From Streptomyces sp. 846.5 (GTDB lineage: Bacteria; Actinomycetota; Actinomycetes; Streptomycetales; Streptomycetaceae), in the NCBI RefSeq assembly GCF_004365705.1, contig NZ_SOBN01000001.1:5256001-5320000 (forward strand): a stretch of DNA of 64,000 nt. Reading direction: 5' to 3'. The notes under the pieces were generated by a model, which saw nothing but the letters and a program-made list of their open reading frames with translations, had not been told where the DNA came from and ran no database searches. Of this stretch, positions 35,736-50,736 are shown in pieces (position 1 is the first letter of the stretch; each line of letters opens with the position of its first letter). The position numbers were made by a program, and so were the translations under genes.

Positions 35736-36986
35736 GTGGACCGCCTCACCAACACCATCCGTCCCTACGCATGGGGGTCCCGCACCGCCCTTCCGGCTCT
35801 GCTCGGCACCCCGGCCACCGGTGAGCCGCAAGCCGAGCTCTGGATGGGCGCGCACCCCGGAGCCCCCTCCACCGTCCACAGGGAACGCGGACCGCAGACC
35901 CTGGACGCCGTCATCGACGCCGACCCCGAGGGCGAGCTCGGCGCCGCGGTCGTGGAGCGCTTCGGCCCCACCCTCCCCTTCCTGCTCAAGGTCCTCGCCG
36001 CGGGCGAGCCGCTCTCACTGCAGGTCCACCCGGACCTCGACCAGGCCAGGGCCGGATTCGCCGACGAGGAGAGCCGGGGCGTCCCCATCGACGCCCCCCA
36101 CCGCAACTACAAGGACGCCAACCACAAGCCCGAACTCATCTGCGCCCTCGAAGACGCCGAGGGACGCGAGTTCGAAGGACTCTGCGGATTCCGCGCACCG
36201 GATGAGACCGCACGGCTCCTGGAGAGCCTGGCCGTACCCGCGCTCGCGCCACTGGTCGAGATCCTGCGCTCCAAGCCCGAGGAGGAGGCCCTCCGCGAGG
36301 CGCTGACCCTCGTCCTCACCACCGATCCCACCGCGGTGCGCGCCACCGTGGCCGAGACCACAGCCGCGCTGGAGCGAGCCGCCGCGGACCGGCACGACGA
36401 CCTGCCCGCGGAGATCCGCTCCGCCCTCGGTTCCTACGCCGCCCTCGGCCGTGCGTTCCCCGACGACCCCGGAGTCATCGCGGCCCTGCTCCTCAACCAC
36501 GTCCGGCTGCAGCCGGGCGAGGCGCTCTACCTCGGGGCCGGAATCCCGCACGCCTACCTCAGCGGCATCGGCGTCGAACTCATGGCCAACTCGGACAATG
36601 TGCTGCGCTCCGGCCTGACGCCCAAGCATGTGGACGTCCCCGAGCTGCTCCGTATCGTTCACTTCCGCAGCACCGACCCCGGCGTGCTGCGTCCCGTCCC
36701 GGTCCCCGGCTCGGACGGCGAGGAGCTCTACCCGACGCCCATCGACGAGTTCCGGCTCTCCCGCTATCTGCTGGACTCCGCAAGCCGTCGCATCCCCACG
36801 ACGACCCCGCAGATCCTGCTCTGCACCGAGGGGACGGCGGTCCTCACCGAGGAGGACGGCGATGCGCTCACACTCCGTCGCGGAGAATCCGCGTTCATTC
36901 CCGCCCAGGGCGGCAACCTGCTCGTCGCCGGGGCACCCGGCGAGGCCCGCAGCACGGTCTTCCGGGCCACGGTCTCGCTGACCTAA
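35736..36986 (+). CDS. manA: Mannose-6-phosphate isomerase, class I
   Basis: 416 aa from GTG 35736, chosen because AGGA lies 8 bases upstream; ATG 35712 is in frame but lacks a ribosome site. Type I PMI zinc ligands are visible: QVHP (LSLQVHPDLDQA), Glu of NHKPELICAL, and His of LYLGAGIPHAYLSGIGVELMANSDNVLRSGLTPKHVD. The enzyme converts fructose-6-phosphate to mannose-6-phosphate, the entry to GDP-mannose. It is the last gene of the manB-manA block and is followed by a hairpin. Confidence 0.96.
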   Translation: MDRLTNTIRPYAWGSRTALPALLGTPATGEPQAELWMGAHPGAPSTVHRERGPQTLDAVIDADPEGELGAAVVERFGPTLPFLLKVLAAGEPLSLQVHPDLDQARAGFADEESRGVPIDAPHRNYKDANHKPELICALEDAEGREFEGLCGFRAPDETARLLESLAVPALAPLVEILRSKPEEEALREALTLVLTTDPTAVRATVAETTAALERAAADRHDDLPAEIRSALGSYAALGRAFPDDPGVIAALLLNHVRLQPGEALYLGAGIPHAYLSGIGVELMANSDNVLRSGLTPKHVDVPELLRIVHFRSTDPGVLRPVPVPGSDGEELYPTPIDEFRLSRYLLDSASRRIPTTTPQILLCTEGTAVLTEEDGDALTLRRGESAFIPAQGGNLLVAGAPGEARSTVFRATVSLT

Positions 36987-37012
36987 GAAGTACACCCGGG
37001 CACCGACAGACG

Positions 37013-37047
37013 CCCCGGGTTCCGGCGGAAAACACCGGAATCCGGGG
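37013..37047. terminator. Hairpin between convergent manA and the hypothetical at 37078
   Basis: A 13-bp stem (CCCCGGGTTCCGG with CCGGAATCCGGGG, one G-T pair) around a 9-base loop, placed where both convergent genes end. Confidence 0.7.
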
Positions 37048-37077
37048 CGAAGATCACTCGTACGAGTGGCGCCGGGG

Positions 37078-37563
37078 TCAGCCCCCCAGCACCAGCTTCT
37101 GCAGCGCGGCCCGCGCCCGGGCATCGGAGCGGGCCCGCAGCGACACCGCGGTCGCCAGCGCGGTGGCCCACTCGTCCAGGGCCACCGGCTTGCGGGACAG
37201 CACGACTCCGCGCACGACGGTGGCGACCTCGCCCTGAGGGCGCCCGTGCGCCAGCGTGAGGATCAGCCGCCGGTCGTCCAGCGAGACCTCCAGCTTCTCC
37301 ACCCGGCCCTCCCGGCCGGCCAGCCGGTCCCCGACCGACCGCTTGCGCTCGAAGACCACCGACCCGGGCGGCAGCGCGTCGGCCAGCGAATCGGTCAGCA
37401 CCTTGACGTAGATCTCCAGATCCGCCGAGTCCTGGCGCAGCGCGGCGGCCAGCATGTCGATCGACGCCTCCGGAGCCTCGGCCACGCCGTCGACGGCGCC
37501 CGCGTCCTCGACGGCGCCGTTCACGTCGTCCGACCGCGCCGGCAACGGGTCATGCTCACTCAT
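37078..37563 (-). CDS. Conserved hypothetical protein
   Basis: 161 aa from ATG 37563. An acidic N-terminal region (about residues 1-35) leads into a helical-and-strand domain: ADLEIYVKVLTDSLADALPPGSVVFERKRS, VEKLEVSLDDRRLILTLAHGRPQGEVATVVRGVVLSRKPVALDEWATALATAV. No membrane helix or catalytic motif is seen and I do not recognise the family. It lies 58 bases downstream of the UPF0145-type gene on the same strand and may be in one operon with it. Confidence 0.75.
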   Translation of the reverse strand: MSEHDPLPARSDDVNGAVEDAGAVDGVAEAPEASIDMLAAALRQDSADLEIYVKVLTDSLADALPPGSVVFERKRSVGDRLAGREGRVEKLEVSLDDRRLILTLAHGRPQGEVATVVRGVVLSRKPVALDEWATALATAVSLRARSDARARAALQKLVLGG

Positions 37564-37621
37564 CGTCCATCCCCTGCGTCGTCCATCCCTGCGTCAGCAC
37601 CAACCGGACCTTCGAAGCTTC

Positions 37622-38452
37622 TCACCCGTCCAGGCTGAGCACCATCGTCGGCCGCTCGATCTCATGGTCCGCCCGCAGCGGGCGGACCGCCGTGCCGATG
37701 GAGAAGAACTCGGTGGTGTGGCCGCCCCAGCGGTGGTTGTGCGCGTTCAGCTGCACCCCGACGACGCCCTCGGCGTGCAGCGCCTCCGCCTCGGCCTGCA
37801 TCCGCGCCATGGCCAGCTCGCGGGCGTCGTAGAGGGCCTGGGTGAACTGCTCGATCTCCACGTTCTTGCCGAGGTTGGAGAAGACCGCGCCCATCTTCTG
37901 GTGGGCGATGTGGTAGACGCAGGTGCCCATCACCATGCCCAGGGGCGCATAACCGGCCCGGATCAGGGTCCAGAAGTCCTGCCCGGACAGGTCCGAGGTG
38001 AAGGGCTGGCCCTTGTTGTTGCGCCAGCTGCCGCCGCCGGGGGGCGGGTTGTCCGCCTTCACGGCGGTGCCGATCGCGATGAACTCGGCCACGTCGTTGC
38101 CGAACTCGCGCGCCTCCACCGTGAGCCGCACCCCGACGATGCCGTCCGCGCCCAGCGCGGCGGCTTCGGCCTCCATCCGGGTCATCGCCAACTCGCGTGC
38201 GTGGTACATGGCCTGACTGAGGGTCTCCAGCTCCTGGTTCTTGCCCCAGCGGCCGATCTGGATGCCCACGTGGTAGATCGAACTGCCCAGCACCAGGCCG
38301 ATCGGCTTGAACCCGGCCTCGCGCACCAGCAGGAACTCGTTCACGGACAGGTCGCTGGTGAAGATCGAACCGGGTTTGCCCGGTTCCAGCTCGGCCAGCC
38401 GCCGCATCGCATCCGCCGGAACACCCTGGGCGTTCGGCTCCGTGTTCGTCAT
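37622..38452 (-). CDS. Protein with two YbjQ/UPF0145-like (heavy-metal-binding) domains
   Basis: 276 aa from ATG 38452 with GAGGGG upstream. Two related halves: residues about 27-140 (FTSDLSVNEFLLVREAGFKPIGLVLGSSIYHVGIQ ... ARELAMTRMEAEAAALGADGIVGVRL) and about 155-265 (FTSDLSGQDFWTLIRAGYAPLGMVMGTCVYHIAHQ ... ARELAMARMQAEAEALHAEGVVGVQL). The YbjQ family forms oligomeric dodecin-like folds; its heavy-metal-binding name is not biochemically firm. The internal duplication is clear. It neighbours a second duplicated member. Confidence 0.87.
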   Translation of the reverse strand: MTNTEPNAQGVPADAMRRLAELEPGKPGSIFTSDLSVNEFLLVREAGFKPIGLVLGSSIYHVGIQIGRWGKNQELETLSQAMYHARELAMTRMEAEAAALGADGIVGVRLTVEAREFGNDVAEFIAIGTAVKADNPPPGGGSWRNNKGQPFTSDLSGQDFWTLIRAGYAPLGMVMGTCVYHIAHQKMGAVFSNLGKNVEIEQFTQALYDARELAMARMQAEAEALHAEGVVGVQLNAHNHRWGGHTTEFFSIGTAVRPLRADHEIERPTMVLSLDG

Positions 38453-38519
38453 CTCGCTACCCCTCGTCACACCAAGCAGTTCGGACAGTCGGTTCTGTGG
38501 CTTCGATCGGTCGGTGACG

Positions 38520-39548
38520 CTAGCCACCCGTCTCGTTCAGCTCCTGTACCAGCCGCTGGTACTGCGCCCGGTCCCCGTAGGGGCTGGACGCGACCGCCGC
38601 CAGCCGCCGTTTCAGCAGCTCGCCGCGGTCGCCCAGGGGCATCACCGAGAGCGTCCGGGGAGGCTCACGCCGGGCCTTGAACCTGGCGATGGTGGTTCCC
38701 ACCATCGTCGACTCGGCGACATGGTCCTCCTGCTCGGAGTTGTTGCGGTTGCGCGCACGCAGGCAGGACTCCCGCCAGACCCGCAGATCGCTGCTGGCCA
38801 TGATGACCGCGTCCCCGCCCTGGCGGGAGCCCTGGAGCTGCAGCTGCCGGCGTGCGTCGGAGCGCACCTCGTGGATCAGGTCGCTCCAGCCGGTGACCTC
38901 GATATTGCGCCAGGAGTAGCTCTGCGACTGGGTGCGGTAGTCGTCGTGGCGCACCCCGATCGACATCCCCACCAGCAGTTCGACCGGAACCCAGCCGGAG
39001 GCGACCAGCTTGGCGAAGCCCTGCCCGTCCAGGTGCGAGGTGAACGGGTGCTTCGGCCGCACCGTCCCCCGGGCGCGTACCGCCGTGCCGATCACCTTGA
39101 ACTCCAGGCAGTTCGGCTGAGCCACGAACGGGGCCATGGTGAGGGCGGCCGAAACCACTCCGTCCCCGCCCAGCGCCAGGCACTCGGCCGTCATCCGCTG
39201 CAGTGCGGTCTGCCGTGCGCTGTTGAAGACCCCGACCAGCGCCGCGGCCGGCGACCCCTGTCCGGAGACCGCGATCGGCGCGTCGCCCACGTTCCCGTAG
39301 CTGAAGCCGTACCCGGCCCCGGGGAACAGGCAGTCGTGATAGCCCCAGTACCGCCCGCTCCGGCCGACGTGGTAGACCGCCGACCCCATGACCTGTCCGA
39401 CCGGCTCGAAGCCGACCGAACGGATCGACGCGAACTCACCGGTCGACAGCGCCGAGGTCCACGTCCCGCTCGCCCTGACCTCGGCCATGCGCTCCGCTGC
39501 CGCCGGCGGCAGCCCGCTGCCGCTCCATGGCACCGACATCCGCTCCAC
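38520..39548 (-). CDS. Second two-domain UPF0145-like protein, extended
   Basis: 342 aa from GTG 39548 (ATG 39539 is an alternative). Two YbjQ-like halves: WTSALSTGEFASIRSVGFEPVGQVMGSAVYHVG with LQRMTAECLALGGDGVVSAAL, and FTSHLDGQGFAKLVASGWVPVELLVGMSIGVRH with ARRQLQLQGSRQGGDAVIM. A 70-residue basic C-terminal tail (TTIARFKARREPPRTLSVMPLG) is not in the neighbouring paralogue. The arrangement with 37622-38452 suggests gene duplication and a shared complex. Function is unknown. Confidence 0.83.
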   Translation of the reverse strand: MERMSVPWSGSGLPPAAAERMAEVRASGTWTSALSTGEFASIRSVGFEPVGQVMGSAVYHVGRSGRYWGYHDCLFPGAGYGFSYGNVGDAPIAVSGQGSPAAALVGVFNSARQTALQRMTAECLALGGDGVVSAALTMAPFVAQPNCLEFKVIGTAVRARGTVRPKHPFTSHLDGQGFAKLVASGWVPVELLVGMSIGVRHDDYRTQSQSYSWRNIEVTGWSDLIHEVRSDARRQLQLQGSRQGGDAVIMASSDLRVWRESCLRARNRNNSEQEDHVAESTMVGTTIARFKARREPPRTLSVMPLGDRGELLKRRLAAVASSPYGDRAQYQRLVQELNETGG

Positions 39549-41388
<1,840 letters not shown>

Positions 41389-41417
41389 TCCCGGTAGTGA
41401 GCGTGCGGTAAGCGCTT

Positions 41418-41454
41418 GAGTGGCCGGCCTCCCGCCCCGGGAGGCCGGCCACTC
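41418..41454 (+). terminator. Terminator after ahcY
   Basis: A perfect 16-bp stem (GAGTGGCCGGCCTCCC with its complement) and a 5-base loop start 29 bases after the ahcY stop. Confidence 0.88.
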
Positions 41455-41491
41455 GGCTGTCCGGCCAGGGACCCGCCTCTAGAGTCGGACC

Positions 41492-42133
41492 ATGCCCAGC
41501 GGCCGCTACTCCTTCCACGACACCCACGACGACACCCCTCTCGGCGAGGAACGCTTCAGCTGCGCCCGCGGCCCGTCCGGCTGGCGCTACACAGCGCAGA
41601 CCTTCTCCGTCTCGGGGGAGCCCGAGGGGTCGATCGACCTCACGCTCGACCAGCTCAGCCGCCCGCTCCGGCTGGAACTCCGGCACCAGGGCTGGCAGAT
41701 CCGCGGCGGCCTACTGGACGGTCTCAGCTGGGTCCGCAGCCACGAGTCCGACCCCACCGGCCAACACGCCCGCGAGGGCACCGAGCGCGCCCACGCCTTC
41801 ATGGGCCGCTCCCCGGCCTTCCTCATCGCGACCGCCCGCCTGCTCCGGCTCCAGCCCGGCGACACGACCCGGCTGCGCCTGGTGCACCTGACCGACCCGG
41901 TGCTGGCACCGCACACCATCGACCAGGGCTGGACCCTGGAGGCGACCGACACCCACGCCACCGACAGCGGCCCGCTCCTGGTCGAGCGCTACCGCGTGGC
42001 CGACCTCGGCACAGGCGAGGAGAGCGTCGTCCACCTGGCCGGCGATGTCCTGCTGGCCGCCCCCGGCATCGAGCTGGAGCAGCTGGAAACTCCACCGAGC
42101 AAAGCCGTTGACGGGCCCGGCGACGCCGGGTAG
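41492..42133 (+). CDS. Conserved hypothetical protein
   Basis: 213 aa from ATG 41492. Soluble, no membrane helix. A lipocalin-like beta-rich pattern is possible (RYSFHDTHDDTPLGEERFSCARGPSGWRYTAQTFSVSGEPEGSIDLTLDQ ... WTLEATDTHATDSGPLLVERYRVADLG). I do not recognise a family. Its 3' end contains the first rRNA promoter (42108-42136), so transcription of the two units overlaps. Confidence 0.75.
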   Translation: MPSGRYSFHDTHDDTPLGEERFSCARGPSGWRYTAQTFSVSGEPEGSIDLTLDQLSRPLRLELRHQGWQIRGGLLDGLSWVRSHESDPTGQHAREGTERAHAFMGRSPAFLIATARLLRLQPGDTTRLRLVHLTDPVLAPHTIDQGWTLEATDTHATDSGPLLVERYRVADLGTGEESVVHLAGDVLLAAPGIELEQLETPPSKAVDGPGDAG

Positions 42134-42136
42134 GTT
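42108..42136 (+). promoter_or_regulatory. Upstream rRNA promoter (sigma-70/HrdB type)
   Basis: TTGACG (42108-42113), a 17-base spacer and TAGGTT (42131-42136), overlapping the stop of the hypothetical gene. The spacing and hexamers fit the principal sigma factor. Confidence 0.7.
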
Positions 42137-42629
42137 CGAGCGGTTGCCTGCGATTGGACAAGTCGCATGGCAGGTGAGTAGTCTCTGACACCTCGCCCCC
42201 GAGGGCAGTCGAAATCCAGCAGGGAATCCGGCAGAAATGCCGGGTCAATGCTGTTCGCGCTGTCGCAGGACGGTGGGCCGCGAAAGCGGGTCGGAAAGCC
42301 TGATAAGCTTTCTGGCAACGGCGGAGCAATTCGCCGCCAGCACAGCAGTAAGCGAAATTCGACTGGTTTGACCGGCCGAAACGGTCTGCTAGGCTGGGAA
42401 ACGAAGGAAGCGCCCGGAGGGCTGGTGTGAAAGCCGCTCGAAGGAAGCGTCCGTACCTTGAGAACTCAACAGCGTGCCAAAAGTCAACGCCAAATGTTGA
42501 TACCCCGTCCGCCTGCAATTCTGTGGGTGGTCGAGGTTCCTTTGGGAAACTGTTTTAAAACACTAGCGAGGACGCAGTGCACGGGACCTCCTATTCCGGT
42601 GGTAGCTGTGCCGCTCTTGCGTGATGACA
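42137..42629 (+). other. rRNA leader and promoter region
   Basis: About 490 bp before 16S. It contains a second promoter candidate (42368-42395) and, from about 42458, a typical streptomycete rrn leader: TTGAGAACTCAACAGCG (boxA-like and conserved processing region) and the AT-richer stretch near 42540-42560 that pairs around 16S for RNase III-type processing. The short ORFs here have no support. Confidence 0.6.
42368..42395 (+). promoter_or_regulatory. Proximal rRNA promoter
   Basis: TTGACC (42368-42373), 16-base spacer, TAGGCT (42390-42395), followed by a purine-rich start region. rRNA operons of streptomycetes have several tandem promoters. Confidence 0.65.
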
Positions 42630-47554
<4,925 letters not shown>

Positions 47555-47635
47555 ATAGCTGCTACGCGTCCACTGTGTTGTTCTGAAGAAACGACCCCCC
47601 GCTTCCGGCGGCGAGTTGGTTGACATCTTCATAGA

Positions 47636-47754
47636 GTTTCGGTGGTCATAGCGTGAGGGAAACGCCCGGAAACATCCCGAACCCGGAAGCTAAGCCTCAC
47701 AGCGCCGATGGTACTGCAGGGGGGACCCTGTGGGAGAGTAGGACGCCGCCGAAC
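47636..47754 (+). rRNA. rrf: 5S ribosomal RNA
   Basis: About 119 nt beginning GTTTCGGTGGTCATAGCGTG and ending GACGCCGCCGAAC, with the two ends complementary. It has the usual actinobacterial 5S sequence (CCCGAACCCGGAAGCTAAG). Confidence 0.97.
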
Positions 47755-47763
47755 AACCATTCC

Positions 47764-47800
47764 AGGTAAGCCCCCTGACCACCGGTCAGGGGGCTTACCT
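47764..47800 (+). terminator. rRNA operon terminator
   Basis: A perfect 17-bp stem (AGGTAAGCCCCCTGACC and complement) with a 3-base loop starts 9 bases after 5S. Confidence 0.93.
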
Positions 47801-48463
47801 GCGTTCCCACACCACCTGCACCGGGGAGGCCGGACGCCACCACGGGCCGGCGGCAAGGGTGGGTGGCTTACATGACGCCACCGATGCCGCCCACCCCCGT
47901 CCGTGGCTTGTTGCTGCTGCTCGCTCCGCTCGCGGGCCAACAACAGCGGGGGAGCCAGACCGGTGCCGGATGCCGTTCCCGGACGCGCGTGGCGGGGTGG
48001 GGCGTGCAGAAACGCTTCTGCTACCCCGGTTCACCCAAGGGCCGGGCTTTTCGGGTCACTGCCCATGCTTTCGGGTCACTCCCCCGACGCCAGAACCGGA
48101 CAAAGCGGGCAGGATCCGTCGGGCCAGTGACCCGAACGTAGGCAGTGACCCCAAAACCACTCCCGACCCCAGCAGGAACGTTTCTGCACGCCCCACCCCC
48201 GCCGACCCGCGCCCAGCAACCGTGCCCCGCCCCGGCCCCGCTCCTCGTAGTTGCCGCGAGCGGAGCGAGCCACCCCAGCCACCCACACACCAACGCGCCC
48301 CACGGAACTGACGAACGATCACCGGGAGCGTACACGCACCGCACACCCTGCCGCTGGAAGGGGGCTCGGCAGCAAAACCCACCCCACCCCCACCCCCACG
48401 ATCAAGCGCACCCTCTCTCAACTGAGGGGCGCCTGCGCCCTGGGTGGCCGTAGCTCGCGCTGG
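47801..48463. other. Non-coding region after the rRNA operon
   Basis: 663 bp between the rRNA terminator and the oxidoreductase remnant. The overlapping short ORFs are low-complexity and mirror each other because of the palindrome at 47917-48272. I see no gene in the remainder (48273-48463). Confidence 0.6.
47917..48272. repeat. Nested imperfect palindrome of about 355 bp
   Basis: Complementary blocks are ordered symmetrically around about 48100. Outer: GCTCGCTCCGCTCGCGG (47919 on) with CCGCGAGCGGAGCGAGC (48253-48269). Middle: 47992-48022 with 48171-48202 (GCGTGCAGAAACG-type, two mismatches and one gap). Inner: two GGGTCACT boxes (48053-48060, 48073-48080) facing two AGTGACCC boxes (48126-48133, 48144-48151). 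Centre: CCCGACG (48083 on) with CGTCGGG. It could extrude as a long cruciform or be a non-autonomous mobile element. Confidence 0.75.
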
Positions 48464-49136
48464 TCACGATCCGATCGGGGCAGCTGTCTCGACTCGATGT
48501 GGGCTGGTGGTCAGGACGGGATGGTCGGAGTGTCCGGTTTCACCGCCCGTGTACATCAGGCCCTCGTCTCGGACCTGGTTGATCGGCGGGCTGGTGCGCA
48601 GTCGTTCCACCAGGTCTGGGTTGGCGAGGAACCGGGCGGCCGAGTGAGACCAGGTCGGCTCCGGCGGCGAGGAGCCGCTCGCTCTCGTGCTTTCCGCCGT
48701 CGGCCGGCAACGGCTTCCCCCAGCCAAGGACCGGGTTGGCGATAAGTGTGCCCGGCCAGGCCTTGCGGATCTCCTGGAAGAGCGGCTGATCCGGATCCGC
48801 GAAGACCACGTGCACGTAGGTAATGTCGATATCGGCCAGGGCAGGGACGAGCGCCGGATAGATCTCTTCGGTATCGCCCTCGTCGATGCCGTTGACGGTG
48901 AGTCCGGGTGCGATCCGCACGCCGACCCGCTCGGGGCCGATCGTGTCGGCCACGGCTCGTACCGCCTCCACCGTGAACCGAATGCGGCCGGCCACCGACC
49001 CACCGTAGGCGTCGGTGCGGTGGTTGGTTCCCTGTGCCAGGAACTGGTGCAGGAGATAGCCGTTGGCGGCGTGCACCTCCACTCCGGCGAAGCCGGCGTC
49101 GATGGCGTTGCGGGCAGCGGGCAGGTCTGTGCGCAT
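48464..49136 (-). pseudogene. Old-yellow-enzyme (NADH:flavin oxidoreductase) remnant
   Basis: Translation from 49136 matches the middle and end of the OYE TIM barrel: AARNAIDAGFAGVEVHAANGYLLHQFLAQGTNHRTDAYGG, VGVRIAPG, ADLVSLGRP. The first 150 or so residues of a normal protein, including the FMN-binding start, are absent. At about 48648 the frame shifts: the proper end (RFLANPDLVERLR ... GLMYTGGETGHSDHP) continues in another frame down to 48464, explained by one extra base in GCCCGGTTC. It begins directly at the stop of the membrane-protein gene. Both truncation and frameshift make it non-functional as an OYE. Confidence 0.85.
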
Positions 49137-50132
49137 TCAGTGGCCGTAGTTGGGGATGCCGACGGCTGCGGCGAGTTCGAGGTCCAGGGCCTCGCGGCGG
49201 ATGCGTTGGTCGATGTAGAGGAGGGCGGAGGCGCCGGCGGTGATCGGGAGGGTCAGGGCGGCTCCGATGGACCCGCCGATGGCGGCGAGCAGCAGGGAGG
49301 AGACTGCGGTGCCGTCGGAGCCGGTGCCGTTGGCGATCAGGTCGACTGCGGTGAACGGCAGTGCGATGAGTCCGCTGACCAGGCCGGTGAGGAGGGAGAC
49401 GAGCACGGTTACGCCGAAGATTCGCCACCAGGCGCCGCGGACCAGGCGGAAGGAACGGGCCAGGGCCGCTCGGATGCCCTGGCGTTCGAGGACCAGGGCC
49501 GGTGCGGCCAGACCCATGGAGATGCACAGCCACAGCGCGACGACCGACCCCGGCAGGATCAGCAGCGCGCTTGCCGAGATGGCGGCGTCGGAACTGTGGG
49601 CGGCGTTGGCGATCAGCCAAGGGGCAGCGGAGAGCGCCAGGGTGCCGAAGGTGGCGCAGGTGGTGATGAGACCGAGGCCGACGGTGGACGGCAGGCGGGA
49701 GTTGACGGCACGCCAGGCCTCGGCCGGGGAGGCGGGTTTGCCCATGACAGCCTTGCTCGCCACGGTGGCCAGGCCGGCGGTGGCGAGGGTTCCCGCGAAC
49801 AGGCTGATGGCTCCGGTGGCGCCGACGAGCGGGGCGATGTCAGCCAGGCTGACAAGGGTGCGGTGGAGGTCGGCAGCGGAGTCGCCGGTGCTGGAGAGCG
49901 TCAGGTCGGCGCTGGAAGGCACCGGGAGGACCGCGGTGACCAGGGCGACCACGAGCTGGGACAGCACGCCCACCGCTGCGGACACAGTCAGCGCAGTGCG
50001 CCAGTAGCGCGTGAGGAGCGCGGTCGCGCCGCTGAGGATCTCTCCGACGCCGAGCGGGCGCAGCGGAACGACGCCGGGCTTGGGGATCCAACTCCCCGAC
50101 CACTCCCAGCCGGGGATCGGCGCGGTGGACAA
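49137..50132 (-). CDS. Membrane protein with GPDPase-type membrane domain (intact part of a frameshifted gene)
   Basis: 331 aa readable from TTG 50132, but the natural start is probably ATG 50356 in another frame (see 50180-50356). The sequence has about six hydrophobic helices: VVPLRPLGVGEILSGATALL, LTVSAAVGVLSQLVVALVTAVL, further helices to ITAGASALLYIDQRIRREALDLEL. This fits the glycerophosphoryl-diester-phosphodiesterase membrane domain family, which has no catalytic domain here. The gene next to mtrA in streptomycetes encodes such a protein. It is divergent from mtrA. Function is unknown. Confidence 0.85.
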   Translation of the reverse strand: MSTAPIPGWEWSGSWIPKPGVVPLRPLGVGEILSGATALLTRYWRTALTVSAAVGVLSQLVVALVTAVLPVPSSADLTLSSTGDSAADLHRTLVSLADIAPLVGATGAISLFAGTLATAGLATVASKAVMGKPASPAEAWRAVNSRLPSTVGLGLITTCATFGTLALSAAPWLIANAAHSSDAAISASALLILPGSVVALWLCISMGLAAPALVLERQGIRAALARSFRLVRGAWWRIFGVTVLVSLLTGLVSGLIALPFTAVDLIANGTGSDGTAVSSLLLAAIGGSIGAALTLPITAGASALLYIDQRIRREALDLELAAAVGIPNYGH

Positions 50133-50179
50133 CTGCCCCCAGGCCGGTGCCGCAGACCAGGTCCGCCCAGCGTCGGCCC

Positions 50180-50356
50180 CCTCCCCGCAGCACCTTCCGT
50201 ACCGGTGCGGGCGTACGAGCGGCGGGGCGGCTGCGCGGGGATCGAAGGCTTCGCCGCGCCCCCCGTAGCCTCTGCGACTCCCTCAGGAGTGACCGGGGTG
50301 TCGGCCGACTCGGGAGCCGAGGGTTCCGTGGGGCGTCGGCTCGGGGTGTCGGTCAT
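50180..50356 (-). other. Displaced N-terminal coding segment of the GPDPase-membrane-domain gene
   Basis: From ATG 50356 the frame reads MTDTPSRRPTEPSAPESADT and continues as a Pro/Ala-rich segment typical of this protein's N-terminus. It leaves the frame of the downstream helices at a G5 tract (minus strand; 50177-50181). Adding one G joins GAAGRG to ADAGRTWSAAPAWGQLSTAP smoothly into the 49137-50132 frame. Confidence 0.7.
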
Positions 50357-50736
50357 ACGTCGTTGGTCCGTCTCTGTCGTGGAGCCGTGGTGGTGTCGCC
50401 ATGGAGGTTGGAGCCTGAAGCACGGAGTAGCGCACATCGTGTCATGGCGGTGCCCTCTGATTCCAAGGCATCCGCCGCTTCATGCGCCTGTACAGCCCCC
50501 GCACAGCCCCGGGCAGCCCCCACGAACTCCGCGCTGCACCCCCGGCCGATCACTTTGAGCCATGCCGGTACCCCTGAAAGCCGCAACAGGGCCGTACCCT
50601 GCGGCAGATCGGGCCCGGTGTGAGATGACACTCTGTCCATATTGTGTGCAAAAGGTCATAAGTAAGGCCGGGAAACTCGAACGAGTGGCGGAAGTCTCGC
50701 CGACTGTGCCCCAGGTCACGTTTCCGTAATGAGACC
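50357..50736. other. Intergenic region upstream of mtrA
   Basis: 380 bp between two divergent genes. It must hold the promoters of both; no reliable -35/-10 pair was found by eye. A candidate MtrA box lies at 50715-50731. Confidence 0.4.
50715..50731. promoter_or_regulatory. Candidate MtrA binding site (autoregulation)
   Basis: GTCACG-TTTCC-GTAATG: two direct half-sites, 11 bases apart, lying 6 bases before the mtrA ATG. MtrA of actinobacteria is known to bind directly repeated GTMAC-type hexamers with this period. Confidence 0.45.

Noticed and set aside
47859..48421. Mirrored ORFs of 75-150 aa after the rRNA operon
   Set aside because: They appear on both strands because of the palindrome, have no recognisable domain and no ribosome sites.
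48556..49620. 354-aa minus-strand ORF spanning the OYE remnant and the membrane-protein gene
   Set aside because: Arg/Pro-rich shadow frame; the real homology lies in the two neighbouring frames.
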